A DNA stretch of 64,000 nt from contig JADFDU010000044.1 in the NCBI GenBank assembly GCA_018262775.1, forward strand, positions 81,846 through 145,845, given 5' to 3'. The position numbers and the translations under genes were made by a program. The first letter of the stretch is position 1. Every line of letters starts with the position of its first letter. The notes below the pieces were generated by a model. The model was not told the origin of the DNA, searched no databases, and was given only the letters and a program-made list of their open reading frames with translations. This DNA is from Rhodocyclaceae bacterium (GTDB taxonomy: Bacteria > Pseudomonadota > Gammaproteobacteria > Burkholderiales > Rhodocyclaceae). Of the stretch, positions 8,859 through 18,040 are shown piece after piece.

Positions 8859-11834
8859 TTGCGGTTGAAACTGAGGCGGCGGTTTCTTACCGGTTGGGAT
8901 AATGCGGCGGCGGTTGACTCGATGCTGTATCGCCTGTCCGTCTACGGCATCCCGGCGCTCATAGTACTCGTTTCTATCGTTGCGTTGACTTCATGGGAGA
9001 GCCAGTACGACATAGGCGAAGCCTCGCAGGTCGAATTCAGAGTCATTAAAGACAAGGATGGGAAATTAACGTCCGCGGAGGCGTTATCGCAGTTGGCAAC
9101 TGTTCCGTATGTCACTCGTCAAGATACCCGGTTGTCCGAATCGTCGTTCTGGTTTTATTTTGTGGTGCGTGCGACCCCGGGCGCTGACAGCCAGGAAGTT
9201 GAATTGACTTCAAGGCACGCCGTAGAAACCACCTGTTGGAATGCTGCGGATTTGAGCCTGATAGGCAAGGCCTCGCGGATGGGGGCGACGGGACGAATCA
9301 GACCGGTAAAGGCGGGCTTCGCAATAGGGTTCGACCAGTTGCCTGCAGATACTCAAGTCTTATGCAGGGCCTGGCACTCCGGGCCGGCGCGCATCATGAT
9401 CAAGCAGTGGCCGACGCAAGGGCTCGAAGCATCAGTCCGGTTGTTCCATCGGAATGCCGGCTTGCTCGATGGTGGATTGATCGTGCTTTCTCTTTTTGTC
9501 CTGGTGACAGCTGTTATCAATCGGGAATGGATGTACGTCCTGTTTGCAGCCTGGCTGATTGGAAACCTGAGACTTGGTGCCATTTCGGTTGGTTGGGACA
9601 CCCAATGGCTTGGACGGACAGTGCCGCAGGAATGGATATTCCTGATGAGGAAGGTCACCATCTCGGCCTACTACATACTGACCTACACACTGTTCAGCAG
9701 ACTATTTCGGGATGACTTGAAGATCGTTGGGTTTTCTCTTCTGGTTCGCATCGCGGGATTATCTTGCATGCCGTTACTTGTGTTTGCAGTCATTCTTCCA
9801 TTCTCGCTGTTTCTTCCCTACATGTGGCTGACTGCAGCCCTGGGCATCGGAGCATTGGTGTTTATGCTGGCTCGCATCATTGTGATGCGGCGATCTCGTG
9901 TGGCGTTCTGGTATGGGACGTCCCTGGCTATCGCCTTGTTTGCCAGTCTTTACGAAGTCATTTCCGCAGCGCTGGGTTTAAAAGAGCTCATTGGAACTGT
10001 TAACAGCGTTACAGCTGCGCTGGCATCCAGTCTCATGGCCGCCTTTGCGATAGCGGAACAAATGAGGCAAGAAAGGGAAGGGCGGGTTACGGCACAAGCG
10101 GAACTACGCAGCGCTTACGAGGCAATTCCGATCGGGCTGTTTACTCTGACGTCCCAAGGCCAGTTCTCCCAGGCCAATCCGGCTTTGCGAAAGATGTTCG
10201 GCGTACGCAGTATGCCTAGCGATCATTGGAGCGACCACTTCGAGTTGGGCGCATGGGACAAGCTGCAAAAACTCGTGTTGAGCGGCGCTGGGCAGGAGAT
10301 GGAGATCCGAAGTCTCGCGCGGTTGGGCAAGGGGCAAAAATGGTTCATGGTGAAAGCCACCATGGCCAAGGACAAGATTGAAGGTTCGTTACAGGACGTT
10401 ACCGACAAGGTCAAGGCTACCGGGAGGCTGCTCTTTCTTGCGGAACACGATCCGCTGACGGGAATTTTTAACCGGCGGGGCATTGAAAAGGAATTCGACG
10501 AGGCCATCAGCGGACTGGCCGACGGGAACGCCATGGCCCTGGCCTATCTGGATCTGGACCGGTTCAAGCTGATCAACGATCTGTTCGGCCATGTTGCCGG
10601 CGACGAAGTCCTGAAGCAGGTGTGCGACCGCATCCGCAGCATGCTGACCGAAGGGCAAAGCATAGGCCGGGTAGGGGGGGATGAGTTCGTGATCGTGCTC
10701 AAGGGCACGCCGATCCAGTCCGCCGCATGGATTTGCCGCGGGATCGTCGACAGAATCGGAACGCATCCCTATCAGATTGGCGATCGCGCATTTCAGGTCA
10801 AGGGCTCGATCGGCCTGGTCGAAATTGACAAGCGCATGCGGGTCAAGGACGCCATTTCGGTGGCAGACCGGGCCTGCCGCGAAGCCAAGAATGGCAATCA
10901 TGGCAATCCTGTGGTGTATGACCGTCATTCACCGGTGTTCCGCGAGCGCGAGGAGGAACTGCATCTCATCGAGCGCTTTGGAACGAATGCTGCTCCAGAG
11001 GGGCTGTTCCAGGTGATGCAGCCCATCATGTCCTTGCACGCGCCTTATGACTCCCTCAATTTCGAGGTGTTGCTGCGCATGCGGGAAGCCGACGGTTCCA
11101 TTACTCCCGCCGGAAAAATCATCACTGCGGCGGAAAGCAACGGCCGCATCGCGGTGATCGACAAATGGGTACTCATCAATACGCTTGAGTGGGTCAGTAC
11201 CCACTACGAGCACCTCAAGAACACGCACTTTGTCTGCCTGAATTTGAGTGGCGGATCACTTAACGACGAGAAATTCATCAAGGATGCATTCTCGATACTG
11301 TCGCAGTATGGGCGTACCGTGGAGCGGCTGTGCATCGAGATTACCGAGAGCGTGGCGCTGCACGATCTGGACAATACCCGGCGTTTCATCGACGGGGTGC
11401 GCAGTTACGGAGCGAAGATAGCGCTCGATGATTTTGGCGCGGGCTACACGTCGTTTTCCTACCTCAAGGAGCTCCCGGCGGATGCCCTTAAAATCGATGG
11501 GGAATTCGTCAGGGGCGTGAACGCCCACCCGGCTAATTTGGCCATCGTCGAAGCCATCGTGGAACTGGCGCGCAACCTGGGCATGAAAAGCATTGCCGAA
11601 TGGGCGGAAGACTGCGCCACCGTCGAATCCCTGTCGCAAATCGGCGTCGATTATGTTCAGGGTTTCGCCATCGCCACGCCGCAGGAGCCCGGCAAGTTGT
11701 TGCTGGCCGAGTCTTCAGCCAGTTTCATCGAGGATGAACGTGTGGCGGCTTTCGTTCGCAACACCTTGGCAAATGATCCGGCCAAAGAGCTGCCGAATCA
11801 CCCTGAAGACATCACGCGGATCAACTTGCACTGA
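8859..11834 (+). CDS. Membrane sensor GGDEF-EAL protein (cyclic-di-GMP turnover)
   Basis: A 991-residue protein with an N-terminal membrane anchor (about 27-48), a periplasmic domain (about 50-205), seven or so transmembrane segments (about 205-400) resembling 7TMR-DISM receptors, a PAS-like region (about 415-520), a GGDEF domain with G606-G607-D608-E609-F610, and an EAL domain. The GGDEF motif is intact but no RxxD inhibitory site precedes it. In the EAL domain the first motif reads E736-V-L, with later motifs ESVALHDL, D857-D858-FGAGY and ALKIDGEFV present, so phosphodiesterase activity is likely retained. Translation must begin at TTG 8859, behind AAGGAGAGGAG. It follows the acyltransferase gene by 91 bases, and the pair may couple an acyl signal to cyclic-di-GMP, which is inference. 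G+C is lower in the first half. Confidence 0.88.
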   Translation: MRLKLRRRFLTGWDNAAAVDSMLYRLSVYGIPALIVLVSIVALTSWESQYDIGEASQVEFRVIKDKDGKLTSAEALSQLATVPYVTRQDTRLSESSFWFYFVVRATPGADSQEVELTSRHAVETTCWNAADLSLIGKASRMGATGRIRPVKAGFAIGFDQLPADTQVLCRAWHSGPARIMIKQWPTQGLEASVRLFHRNAGLLDGGLIVLSLFVLVTAVINREWMYVLFAAWLIGNLRLGAISVGWDTQWLGRTVPQEWIFLMRKVTISAYYILTYTLFSRLFRDDLKIVGFSLLVRIAGLSCMPLLVFAVILPFSLFLPYMWLTAALGIGALVFMLARIIVMRRSRVAFWYGTSLAIALFASLYEVISAALGLKELIGTVNSVTAALASSLMAAFAIAEQMRQEREGRVTAQAELRSAYEAIPIGLFTLTSQGQFSQANPALRKMFGVRSMPSDHWSDHFELGAWDKLQKLVLSGAGQEMEIRSLARLGKGQKWFMVKATMAKDKIEGSLQDVTDKVKATGRLLFLAEHDPLTGIFNRRGIEKEFDEAISGLADGNAMALAYLDLDRFKLINDLFGHVAGDEVLKQVCDRIRSMLTEGQSIGRVGGDEFVIVLKGTPIQSAAWICRGIVDRIGTHPYQIGDRAFQVKGSIGLVEIDKRMRVKDAISVADRACREAKNGNHGNPVVYDRHSPVFREREEELHLIERFGTNAAPEGLFQVMQPIMSLHAPYDSLNFEVLLRMREADGSITPAGKIITAAESNGRIAVIDKWVLINTLEWVSTHYEHLKNTHFVCLNLSGGSLNDEKFIKDAFSILSQYGRTVERLCIEITESVALHDLDNTRRFIDGVRSYGAKIALDDFGAGYTSFSYLKELPADALKIDGEFVRGVNAHPANLAIVEAIVELARNLGMKSIAEWAEDCATVESLSQIGVDYVQGFAIATPQEPGKLLLAESSASFIEDERVAAFVRNTLANDPAKELPNHPEDITRINLH

Positions 11835-11881
11835 GACAGGATGTGCGGTGCGGGAAGCACCCGCAAGAACCCGGGGAGGGT

Positions 11882-11958
<77 letters not shown>

Positions 11959-11973
11959 TGCGGGAGATGATAC

Positions 11974-12001
11974 GGAATCGGTAGCCCATGCTGCCGATTC
12001 C
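11974..12001 (+). terminator. Rho-independent-like hairpin between the GGDEF-EAL/tRNA side and rpoD
   Basis: GGAATCGG and CCGATTCC form an 8-bp stem that extends past one mismatch with AGC/GCT, followed by CTTTT on the plus strand. It ends plus-strand transcription coming from the GGDEF-EAL gene; on the minus strand it lies right after the rpoD stop but lacks a T-run there. Confidence 0.5.
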
Positions 12002-12005
12002 CTTT

Positions 12006-14204
12006 TCAGGTTTCGGTATCGAGGAAGCTTCGCAGTTTCTCCGAACGCGAGGGATGGCGCAACTTGCGTAGCGCCTTCGCCTCGATCTGGCGGATGCGCT
12101 CACGCGTGACATCGAACTGTTTGCCGACTTCCTCCAGGGTGTGGTCGGTGTTCATTTCGATGCCGAAGCGCATGCGCAGCACCTTGGCCTCACGCGGCGT
12201 CAGAGAGTCGAGGATTTCCTTGGTGACATCACGCAGGCTGGCATAGACGGCCGCTTCGGCCGGCGCCAGGGTGGCAGCGTCCTCGATGAAGTCGCCCAGA
12301 TGGGAATCGTCGTCGTCGCCGATCGGCGTCTCCATTGAAATCGGCTCCTTGGAGATCTTGAGAATCTTGCGGATCTTCTCCTCGGGCATTTCCATCTTGA
12401 TCGCCAGGGTGGCGGGGTCCGGCTCCTGGCCGGTTTCCTGCAGGATCTGGCGCGAGATGCGGTTCATCTTGTTGATGGTCTCGATCATGTGCACCGGAAT
12501 GCGGATGGTGCGCGCCTGGTCGGCGATCGAGCGGGTGATGGCCTGGCGGATCCACCAGGTTGCATAAGTGGAGAACTTGTAGCCGCGCCGGTATTCGAAC
12601 TTGTCTACGGCCTTCATCAGGCCGATGTTGCCTTCCTGGATCAGGTCGAGGAACTGCAGGCCGCGGTTTGTGTATTTCTTGGCGATGGAGATGACCAGGC
12701 GCAGGTTGGCTTCGGTCATTTCGCGCTTCGCACGACGTGCCTTGGCTTCGCCGGTGGACATCTGCTTGTTGATGTCCTTGAGGTCCTTGAGCGGGATGCC
12801 GATGTGGTTCTGCAGGTCGATGAGCTTCTGTTGCTCCTCGATGATGGCTGGCGCCGCACGCATGAGGGTGGATGCGTAGGGCTTGCCACCGGTCACTTCA
12901 TGCTTGAGCCATTCGAGATTGGTTTCGTTGCCCGGGAAACCCTTGATGAAGTGCGGGCGCGGCATATTGCCCTTCTTCACGCACAGTTCGAGGATTTTGC
13001 GCTCGTGGTTGCGTACATCCTCCACCATGTGGCGCACCGAGTCGCACAGCCGCTCGATGATGCGCGCCGTGAAGCGGATGTTCATCAACTCATTGGAAAT
13101 CTGCTGCTGTCCCTTGAGATATGCCTTGTCGCGCGGACCTTTCTTGACCAGCGTGCCCTGCATCTTGACAAAGAGCCCGTGGATGGTGGTGAATCGTTCC
13201 AACGCGTCTGTCTTGAGGCGCAACAGCGAGGCGGATACGGCACGGCCTTCGTCGTCTTCATCGGCCTCGTCCTCCTCGACTGCCAGTTCTTCGTTTTCGG
13301 CTAGCGCTTCGATGTCCTCAGCGGCATTGGGATCGATCAGGCCGTCCACCAGCTCGTCAACGCGCATTTCCTCGCGTGCTACCTTCGCCGCCATGTCGAG
13401 CATTTCCGCAATGGTGGTGGGGCAGGCCGAAATGGCTTGCACCATGTGTTTCAGACCGTCCTCGATGCGTTTGGCGATTTCGATTTCACCCTCTCGCGTC
13501 AGTAATTCGACCGAGCCCATTTCGCGCATGTACATGCGCACCGGGTCTGTGGTGCGGCCAAACTCCGATTCAACCGTTGACAGCGCCTGCTCGGCTTCTT
13601 CTTCAATGTCCTCGTCGGCGACGGCCGGTGACGATCCCTCGGACATCAACAGGTCTTCGGCTGCAGGGGCTTCGTCGAAGACTTTGATGCCCATGTCACT
13701 GAAGGTACTGATGATGGCTTCGATCTGCTCGGCATCCACCATGTCGTCGGGGAGGTGGTCGTTGACCTCGGCGTAGGTGAGGAATCCGCGTTCCTTCCCC
13801 AGGGCGATGAGGGTTTTCAGACGGGTGCGGCGCGTTTCCAGATCGAGCGGTTGTGCCAGTGGCGCGGGCGCAAGAGCGGTGCGGCCCTTGCCTCGCCCGA
13901 TCCTGAGCTTGGGAGGGGCTGCCTTGATGGCAACTTTAGGTTCTGCCAAAACCGCGGGCATGGCCGTAGCCTCTTTGCGCGGTTTAGATTTAGGAACCGT
14001 AACGGCCTTGGCGGGAGCGGCCTTGGACTTGGCTTTGGCTGGCGCTTTGGCCTTGGCGGGAACGGCCTTGACGGTTTTGCTTGCCTTGGCAGCAGATCTG
14101 GCCGGCCTGACCGGCGCTTTCACCGGCCTGGAGGCCGGTTTGGCTGCTGCCTTACTCCGTTTTCCGGCGGTTTTTGCAGCCGCCTTGGCTTTTTCCTTGG
14201 CCAT
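12006..14204 (-). CDS. rpoD: RNA polymerase sigma factor RpoD (sigma-70)
   Basis: A 732-residue primary sigma factor, about 120 residues longer than E. coli RpoD. Residues 1 to about 118 form a tail rich in Ala, Lys and Pro, repeated in the manner of histone H1-like proteins. Region 1.1 begins near [20 protein letters not shown]. The acidic non-conserved region, region 2 ([20 protein letters not shown] and [12 protein letters not shown]), region 3 and the region 4.2 helix-turn-helix ([20 protein letters not shown]) are all present. It is the last protein gene of the rpsU-yqeY-dnaG-rpoD operon, 54 bases after dnaG. Tails of this kind are known in betaproteobacterial RpoD. Confidence 0.98.
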   Translation of the reverse strand: MAKEKAKAAAKTAGKRSKAAAKPASRPVKAPVRPARSAAKASKTVKAVPAKAKAPAKAKSKAAPAKAVTVPKSKPRKEATAMPAVLAEPKVAIKAAPPKLRIGRGKGRTALAPAPLAQPLDLETRRTRLKTLIALGKERGFLTYAEVNDHLPDDMVDAEQIEAIISTFSDMGIKVFDEAPAAEDLLMSEGSSPAVADEDIEEEAEQALSTVESEFGRTTDPVRMYMREMGSVELLTREGEIEIAKRIEDGLKHMVQAISACPTTIAEMLDMAAKVAREEMRVDELVDGLIDPNAAEDIEALAENEELAVEEDEADEDDEGRAVSASLLRLKTDALERFTTIHGLFVKMQGTLVKKGPRDKAYLKGQQQISNELMNIRFTARIIERLCDSVRHMVEDVRNHERKILELCVKKGNMPRPHFIKGFPGNETNLEWLKHEVTGGKPYASTLMRAAPAIIEEQQKLIDLQNHIGIPLKDLKDINKQMSTGEAKARRAKREMTEANLRLVISIAKKYTNRGLQFLDLIQEGNIGLMKAVDKFEYRRGYKFSTYATWWIRQAITRSIADQARTIRIPVHMIETINKMNRISRQILQETGQEPDPATLAIKMEMPEEKIRKILKISKEPISMETPIGDDDDSHLGDFIEDAATLAPAEAAVYASLRDVTKEILDSLTPREAKVLRMRFGIEMNTDHTLEEVGKQFDVTRERIRQIEAKALRKLRHPSRSEKLRSFLDTET

Positions 14205-14258
14205 GTTGTTCCTCAGTAAGCGCAGTATGCGGGGAAAACCCGAAATTATATCAAAAAA

Positions 14259-16016
14259 TCAGGCAGAAGTCGTTGGTTTAACTGACTGTTTCTGCATCAG
14301 TAATTGCTGCAGACGGCGCACTTCTTCGGAAGCCAGCCCGACGCTCTTGTTCTTGGCGTTGAGCGCGTTGATCTCGTTGTGGATTCCGGCCTGCCTCAGG
14401 CGTTCGACAGTATCTGTAAAAACGGCCTCGATCGATTCCGCGTCGAATTCCTCTTCGACGAGCTCCCCGAGGATTTCCGAAATCAGGCTTTCATGCGCAG
14501 TGCTGCGGAAATGCTCCAGCACCATGCCGTAGCCCTCCCCCGCCAACTCCCCTTCGGTGATTGCCACGATCAGGGCATTAAGCACGCCTGTTTCGGCGTG
14601 TCCCTCGGGGATGAGGTCTGCCGAGAGGCGGGCGGCCAGCCCGGGTTGCTGCACAATCACGCGCAGGAGTTTCCGTGCGATGGGCGAGGGGGCGCCGCGT
14701 GGCGCCCGAGCGTGTATCGGCTTGCGAACGATTGCCGGCAAGCCACAGAGGGATTCGATCTCCGCCTGCGAAAAGCCGCTCGCCTGCGCCAGCAGCTTGA
14801 CGAGTTGCAGGCGCAGCAACGGCGCCTGCAGTCTGCCCAGTTGCGGCTTGGCGGCATGTACCAGCTGCGAGCGGCCTTCGGCGGTGGCGAGGTCCTTGCC
14901 GGATTTCAGCTCCTGCATGAGGAAATCCGTGAGCGGCATGGCCTGCCGTGCCTGTGTGCGGAATGTATCAGCGCCGTGGGCGCGAACATAGCTGTCGGGA
15001 TCATCCTCGGGCGGAAGGAAGAGGAAGGCGATGGTCTTGTTGTCGGCTACCTGCTCCAAGCTGGCATCCAGCGCCCTGGCCGCCGCCTTGTGGCCGGCAT
15101 TGTCGCCGTCGAAGCAGAAGATGACGCGGTCGGCCTGGCGTAGCAGTTTGTGCACATGCGTGGACGTAGTGGCCGTGCCCAGTGTGGCCACGGCGTTGCC
15201 GACACCGTGTTGGGCGAGAGCAACCACGTCCATGTAACCCTCGACGACGATGACGCAATTCTCATCGCGAATGGCGATGCGCGCCTGCAGCAGGCCATAC
15301 AGCTCGCGGCCTTTCTCGAACAGCGGCGTTTCCGGTGAGTTGAGGTACTTCGGCTCACCCTGGCCGATGACGCGACCGCCAAAGCCGATGACGTTGCCGC
15401 GACCGTCGAGGATCGGGAACATGATGCGGTCGCGGAAGCGGTCGTAGCGTTTGCCGGCATCGCCCTCGATGACCAGGCCGCACTCGGCCAGCGCCTTGTC
15501 GGAATAGTCTGGGAATACGGCAGCCAGGCCCTGCCAGCCGTCCGGAGCGTAGCCCAGGCCAAAGCGCGCCGCGATCTCGCCGGTGAGGCCGCGGCTCTTC
15601 AGGTAGTCGATGGCATGCGGACTTGCCTTGAGCTGTTCCTTGTAGAACTTTGCCGCGCGGGTCATGAACTCGGTGAGTGGGGCAGTACCGGCGGCTTTCG
15701 GCCGACGCTCGTCAGGCCGCTGCTGCGGCACTTGCAGGCCGATAGTTCCGGCAAGGTCCTCCACCGTCTCTATGAAGCCGAGACCGGCATACTCCATGAT
15801 GAAACCGATGGCGCTGCCATGCGCGCCGCAACCGAAGCAGTGATAAAACTGCTTCGAGGGACTGACGGAAAAGGAGGGTGTCTTCTCGCTGTGGAAGGGG
15901 CAACAGGCGACATAGTTGGCGCCTGCCTTCTTCAGGGGCAGGTAGCGCTCGATGACGTCGACGATGTCGATGCGCGCGAGGAGGTCCTGGATGAAGGATT
16001 CTGGAATCACGCTCAA
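14259..16016 (-). CDS. dnaG: DNA primase
   Basis: A 585-residue primase that makes RNA primers at the replication fork. The N-terminal zinc-binding site is C39-x2-H42 with C60-x2-C63, matching the CHC2 type. The catalytic core has the RNAP basic motif region and a TOPRIM domain with VVEGYMDVVALAQHG (catalytic Glu) and FCFDGDNAGHKAA. The C-terminal part is the DnaB-interaction domain and is divergent, as usual. It lies between yqeY (94 bases upstream) and rpoD. Confidence 0.98.
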   Translation of the reverse strand: MSVIPESFIQDLLARIDIVDVIERYLPLKKAGANYVACCPFHSEKTPSFSVSPSKQFYHCFGCGAHGSAIGFIMEYAGLGFIETVEDLAGTIGLQVPQQRPDERRPKAAGTAPLTEFMTRAAKFYKEQLKASPHAIDYLKSRGLTGEIAARFGLGYAPDGWQGLAAVFPDYSDKALAECGLVIEGDAGKRYDRFRDRIMFPILDGRGNVIGFGGRVIGQGEPKYLNSPETPLFEKGRELYGLLQARIAIRDENCVIVVEGYMDVVALAQHGVGNAVATLGTATTSTHVHKLLRQADRVIFCFDGDNAGHKAAARALDASLEQVADNKTIAFLFLPPEDDPDSYVRAHGADTFRTQARQAMPLTDFLMQELKSGKDLATAEGRSQLVHAAKPQLGRLQAPLLRLQLVKLLAQASGFSQAEIESLCGLPAIVRKPIHARAPRGAPSPIARKLLRVIVQQPGLAARLSADLIPEGHAETGVLNALIVAITEGELAGEGYGMVLEHFRSTAHESLISEILGELVEEEFDAESIEAVFTDTVERLRQAGIHNEINALNAKNKSVGLASEEVRRLQQLLMQKQSVKPTTSA

Positions 16017-16110
16017 TTCAAATGAGGGCGCTGGCGTAAAGGAGTAGCACCCCGGCCTTCAACCCATTATAGGAGAGCCCGCCGGATTTGCCGGGGGATT
16101 GCCGGCTTGG

Positions 16111-16557
16111 CTATCTGGCCAGGGCGGTCTTGACCAGACCAGACACCTGGCTCATGTCGGCACGGCCGGCGAGTTGCGGTTTTAGGATCGCCATCACCTT
16201 GCCCATGTCCTGCATGCCGGCCGCACCGCTGGCAGCGACGGCTTCTGCAACGGCAGCCTGGATTTCGGCGGGAGAAAGTGCCTGCGGCATGTAGCCGGTG
16301 AGTACGGCGACCTCGAGCTTCTCGGCATCGGCCAGGTCCTGGCGACCGGCCGCTTCGTACTGGCCGATGGAATCGCGGCGCTGTTTCAGCATCTTGTCGA
16401 TGACGGCCAGTACGCCCGCATCGTCGAGTTCGACGCGGTCATCGATCTCGCGCTGCTTGACGGCGGCCAGCAACAGGCGGATGGCACCCAGGCGCGTGGT
16501 TTCCCGGGCCTTCATGGCCATCTTCATGTCGTCGCTGATTCTGCTTTTGAGTGACAT
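16111..16557 (-). CDS. yqeY: GatB/YqeY domain-containing protein
   Basis: A 148-residue YqeY-family protein. It begins MSLKSRISDDMKMAMKARE, has the conserved EKLEVAVLTGYMPQALS-type helix and the C-terminal tail MGKVMAILKPQLAGRADMS that resembles the tRNA-binding end of GatB. Its exact biochemical role is unsettled in the family. The start at 16557 is chosen because it gives the canonical N terminus and is preceded by a purine-rich stretch (GACGGGAAG). A hairpin terminator separates it from rpsU, so it may be transcribed by read-through. Confidence 0.93.
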   Translation of the reverse strand: MSLKSRISDDMKMAMKARETTRLGAIRLLLAAVKQREIDDRVELDDAGVLAVIDKMLKQRRDSIGQYEAAGRQDLADAEKLEVAVLTGYMPQALSPAEIQAAVAEAVAASGAAGMQDMGKVMAILKPQLAGRADMSQVSGLVKTALAR

Positions 16558-16589
16558 TGGCTTCCCGTCAGGTTGCTGTGCATACAAAG

Positions 16590-16621
16590 CAAAAAGCCCC
16601 GGCACTTGGCAGTCCGAGGCT
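16590..16621 (-). terminator. Rho-independent terminator after rpsU
   Basis: On the minus strand AGCCTCGG and CCGGGGCT form an 8-bp stem (one G-U pair, 11-base loop), followed directly by TTTTTGCTTT. It lies 75 bases after the rpsU stop and before yqeY, so it should reduce transcription into yqeY-dnaG-rpoD relative to rpsU. Confidence 0.75.
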
Positions 16622-16695
16622 GGTTGTAGGGGAGACCACCCCACCGTCCAGATGCCAATGCCGCCTTGTCTGGCGACCCGGACACCCGGGCGGGT

Positions 16696-16908
16696 TTAAA
16701 ACATCTTCGGCGGTAGCGTCTGGCTGCGGATGCGCTTGTGATGGCGCTTCACCGCAGCGGAAAGCTTGCGCTTGCGCTCGGCCGTGGGCTTCTCGTAAAA
16801 CTCGCGCGAACGCAGTTCGGTCAGAAGGCCGGTTTTCTCAATGGCGCGCTTGAAGCGGCGGATGGCCACTTCGAAGGGCTCGTTTTCTTTGACGCGGATG
16901 CCAGGCAT
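16696..16908 (-). CDS. rpsU: 30S ribosomal protein S21
   Basis: A 70-residue, very basic ribosomal protein with the canonical start [20 protein letters not shown] and the Arg/Lys-rich end [10 protein letters not shown]. It is needed for efficient initiation on the 30S subunit. It is the first gene of the macromolecular synthesis operon with yqeY, dnaG and rpoD. The promoter at 16945-16973 and the terminator at 16590-16621 bracket it. Confidence 0.98.
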   Translation of the reverse strand: MPGIRVKENEPFEVAIRRFKRAIEKTGLLTELRSREFYEKPTAERKRKLSAAVKRHHKRIRSQTLPPKMF

Positions 16909-16944
16909 GCGGTAAACCCTGCTATCTATCTGGGAAAGCCGCAA

Positions 16945-16973
16945 ATTATAGCCGCATTTCCGGGAAAGGCCAA
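16945..16973 (-). promoter_or_regulatory. Sigma-70 promoter of the rpsU-yqeY-dnaG-rpoD operon
   Basis: On the minus strand TTGGCC (-35), a 17-bp spacer and a perfect TATAAT (-10) precede rpsU by 36 bases. It lies back to back with tsaD. Confidence 0.8.
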
Positions 16974-16975
16974 GC

Positions 16976-17001
16976 GGCCGGTAGAATGGGCCGGTAGAAT
17001 G
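16976..17001 (+). repeat. 13-bp perfect tandem repeat upstream of tsaD
   Basis: GGCCGGTAGAATG occurs twice without a gap (16976-16988 and 16989-17001). Each unit contains TAGAAT, a fair -10 box reading toward tsaD, so the duplication may double the tsaD promoter. The -35 regions are weak. Confidence 0.6.
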
Positions 17002-17028
17002 CTTTTTTTGGCCCCGATCCTGGCCCTC

Positions 17029-18039
17029 ATGCTTGTTCTTGGCATCGAATCCTCCTGTGATGAAACCGGCCTTGCCTTGTACGACAGCGAACACGGCTTG
17101 CTGGCGCATGCCGTGCATTCCCAGGTGGATTTGCACGAGGCCTATGGCGGGGTCGTGCCCGAACTGGCTTCCCGCGACCATATCCGGCGTGTCGTGCCGC
17201 TGCTGCGCAAGGCGCTGAATGAGGCTGCTACTGGCCTGGGCGAGGTCGATGCCATCGCCTATACCGCCGGTCCGGGCCTGGCCGGGGCGCTGCTGGTCGG
17301 GGCCGGCTTCGCCGAGTCGCTGGCCATGGCCCTCGCGGTGCCGGCGCTGCCGGTGCACCATCTTGAGGGCCATCTCCTCTCGCCCCTGCTCTCGGCCGAT
17401 CCGCCGCGTTTTCCTTTCGTTGCCCTGTTGGTGTCAGGTGGCCATACCCAGCTGATGCGCGTCACAGGTGTCGGTCAGTATGAACTGCTGGGAGAGACCC
17501 TGGATGACGCTGCCGGCGAAGCCTTCGACAAGACCGCCAAACTGCTTGGGCTGGGTTATCCCGGTGGACCGCAACTGGCACACCTGGCGGAACAGGGGCA
17601 GCCAGGGCGCTACACCCTGCCGCGCCCTATGTTGCATAGCGGCGACCTGAGCTTCAGCTTTTCCGGCCTGAAAACCGCCGTACTGACGCAGGTGCGCAAC
17701 CGCACTCTGGATGCGCGGGACAAGGCCGATTTGTGTGCTGAATTCCAGGCGGCGATCATCAAGGTGCTGGCGACCAAGTCACTCGCCGCACTGAAGGCGA
17801 CCGGGCTGAGGCAGTTGGTGGTGGCCGGTGGCGTGGGCGCCAACCGGGCGCTACGCGCCACCTTGGATGCCGGTACGCAGGCGGCAGGGGCGCGGGTTTT
17901 TTATCCTGAAATGGAACTGTGCACCGACAATGGCGCGATGATCGCTTTTGCTGGTGCGCAAAGGCTGCTTAACGCTCCGGTGGCAAAAGGCAGTGGCCGT
18001 TTCGACGTCAGGCCGCGCTGGCCGTTAGGGGAGGTTTGA
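17029..18039 (+). CDS. tsaD: tRNA N6-threonylcarbamoyladenosine synthase TsaD
   Basis: A 336-residue ASKHA-fold protein that transfers threonylcarbamoyl to A37 of ANN-decoding tRNAs together with TsaB and TsaE. It opens with [19 protein letters not shown]. The iron-binding histidines sit in [11 protein letters not shown], and the nucleotide-binding loops in [21 protein letters not shown] and [12 protein letters not shown] are present. I chose ATG 17029; the in-frame ATG at 16999 would lie within a probable -10 box and adds ten hydrophobic residues not expected in the family. Confidence 0.96.
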   Translation: MLVLGIESSCDETGLALYDSEHGLLAHAVHSQVDLHEAYGGVVPELASRDHIRRVVPLLRKALNEAATGLGEVDAIAYTAGPGLAGALLVGAGFAESLAMALAVPALPVHHLEGHLLSPLLSADPPRFPFVALLVSGGHTQLMRVTGVGQYELLGETLDDAAGEAFDKTAKLLGLGYPGGPQLAHLAEQGQPGRYTLPRPMLHSGDLSFSFSGLKTAVLTQVRNRTLDARDKADLCAEFQAAIIKVLATKSLAALKATGLRQLVVAGGVGANRALRATLDAGTQAAGARVFYPEMELCTDNGAMIAFAGAQRLLNAPVAKGSGRFDVRPRWPLGEV

Positions 18040-18040
18040 C

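Noticed and set aside
16999..17031. Alternative tsaD start at ATG 16999
   Set aside because: It lies in the -10-like repeat and adds residues not expected in the family; ATG 17029 gives the canonical N terminus.
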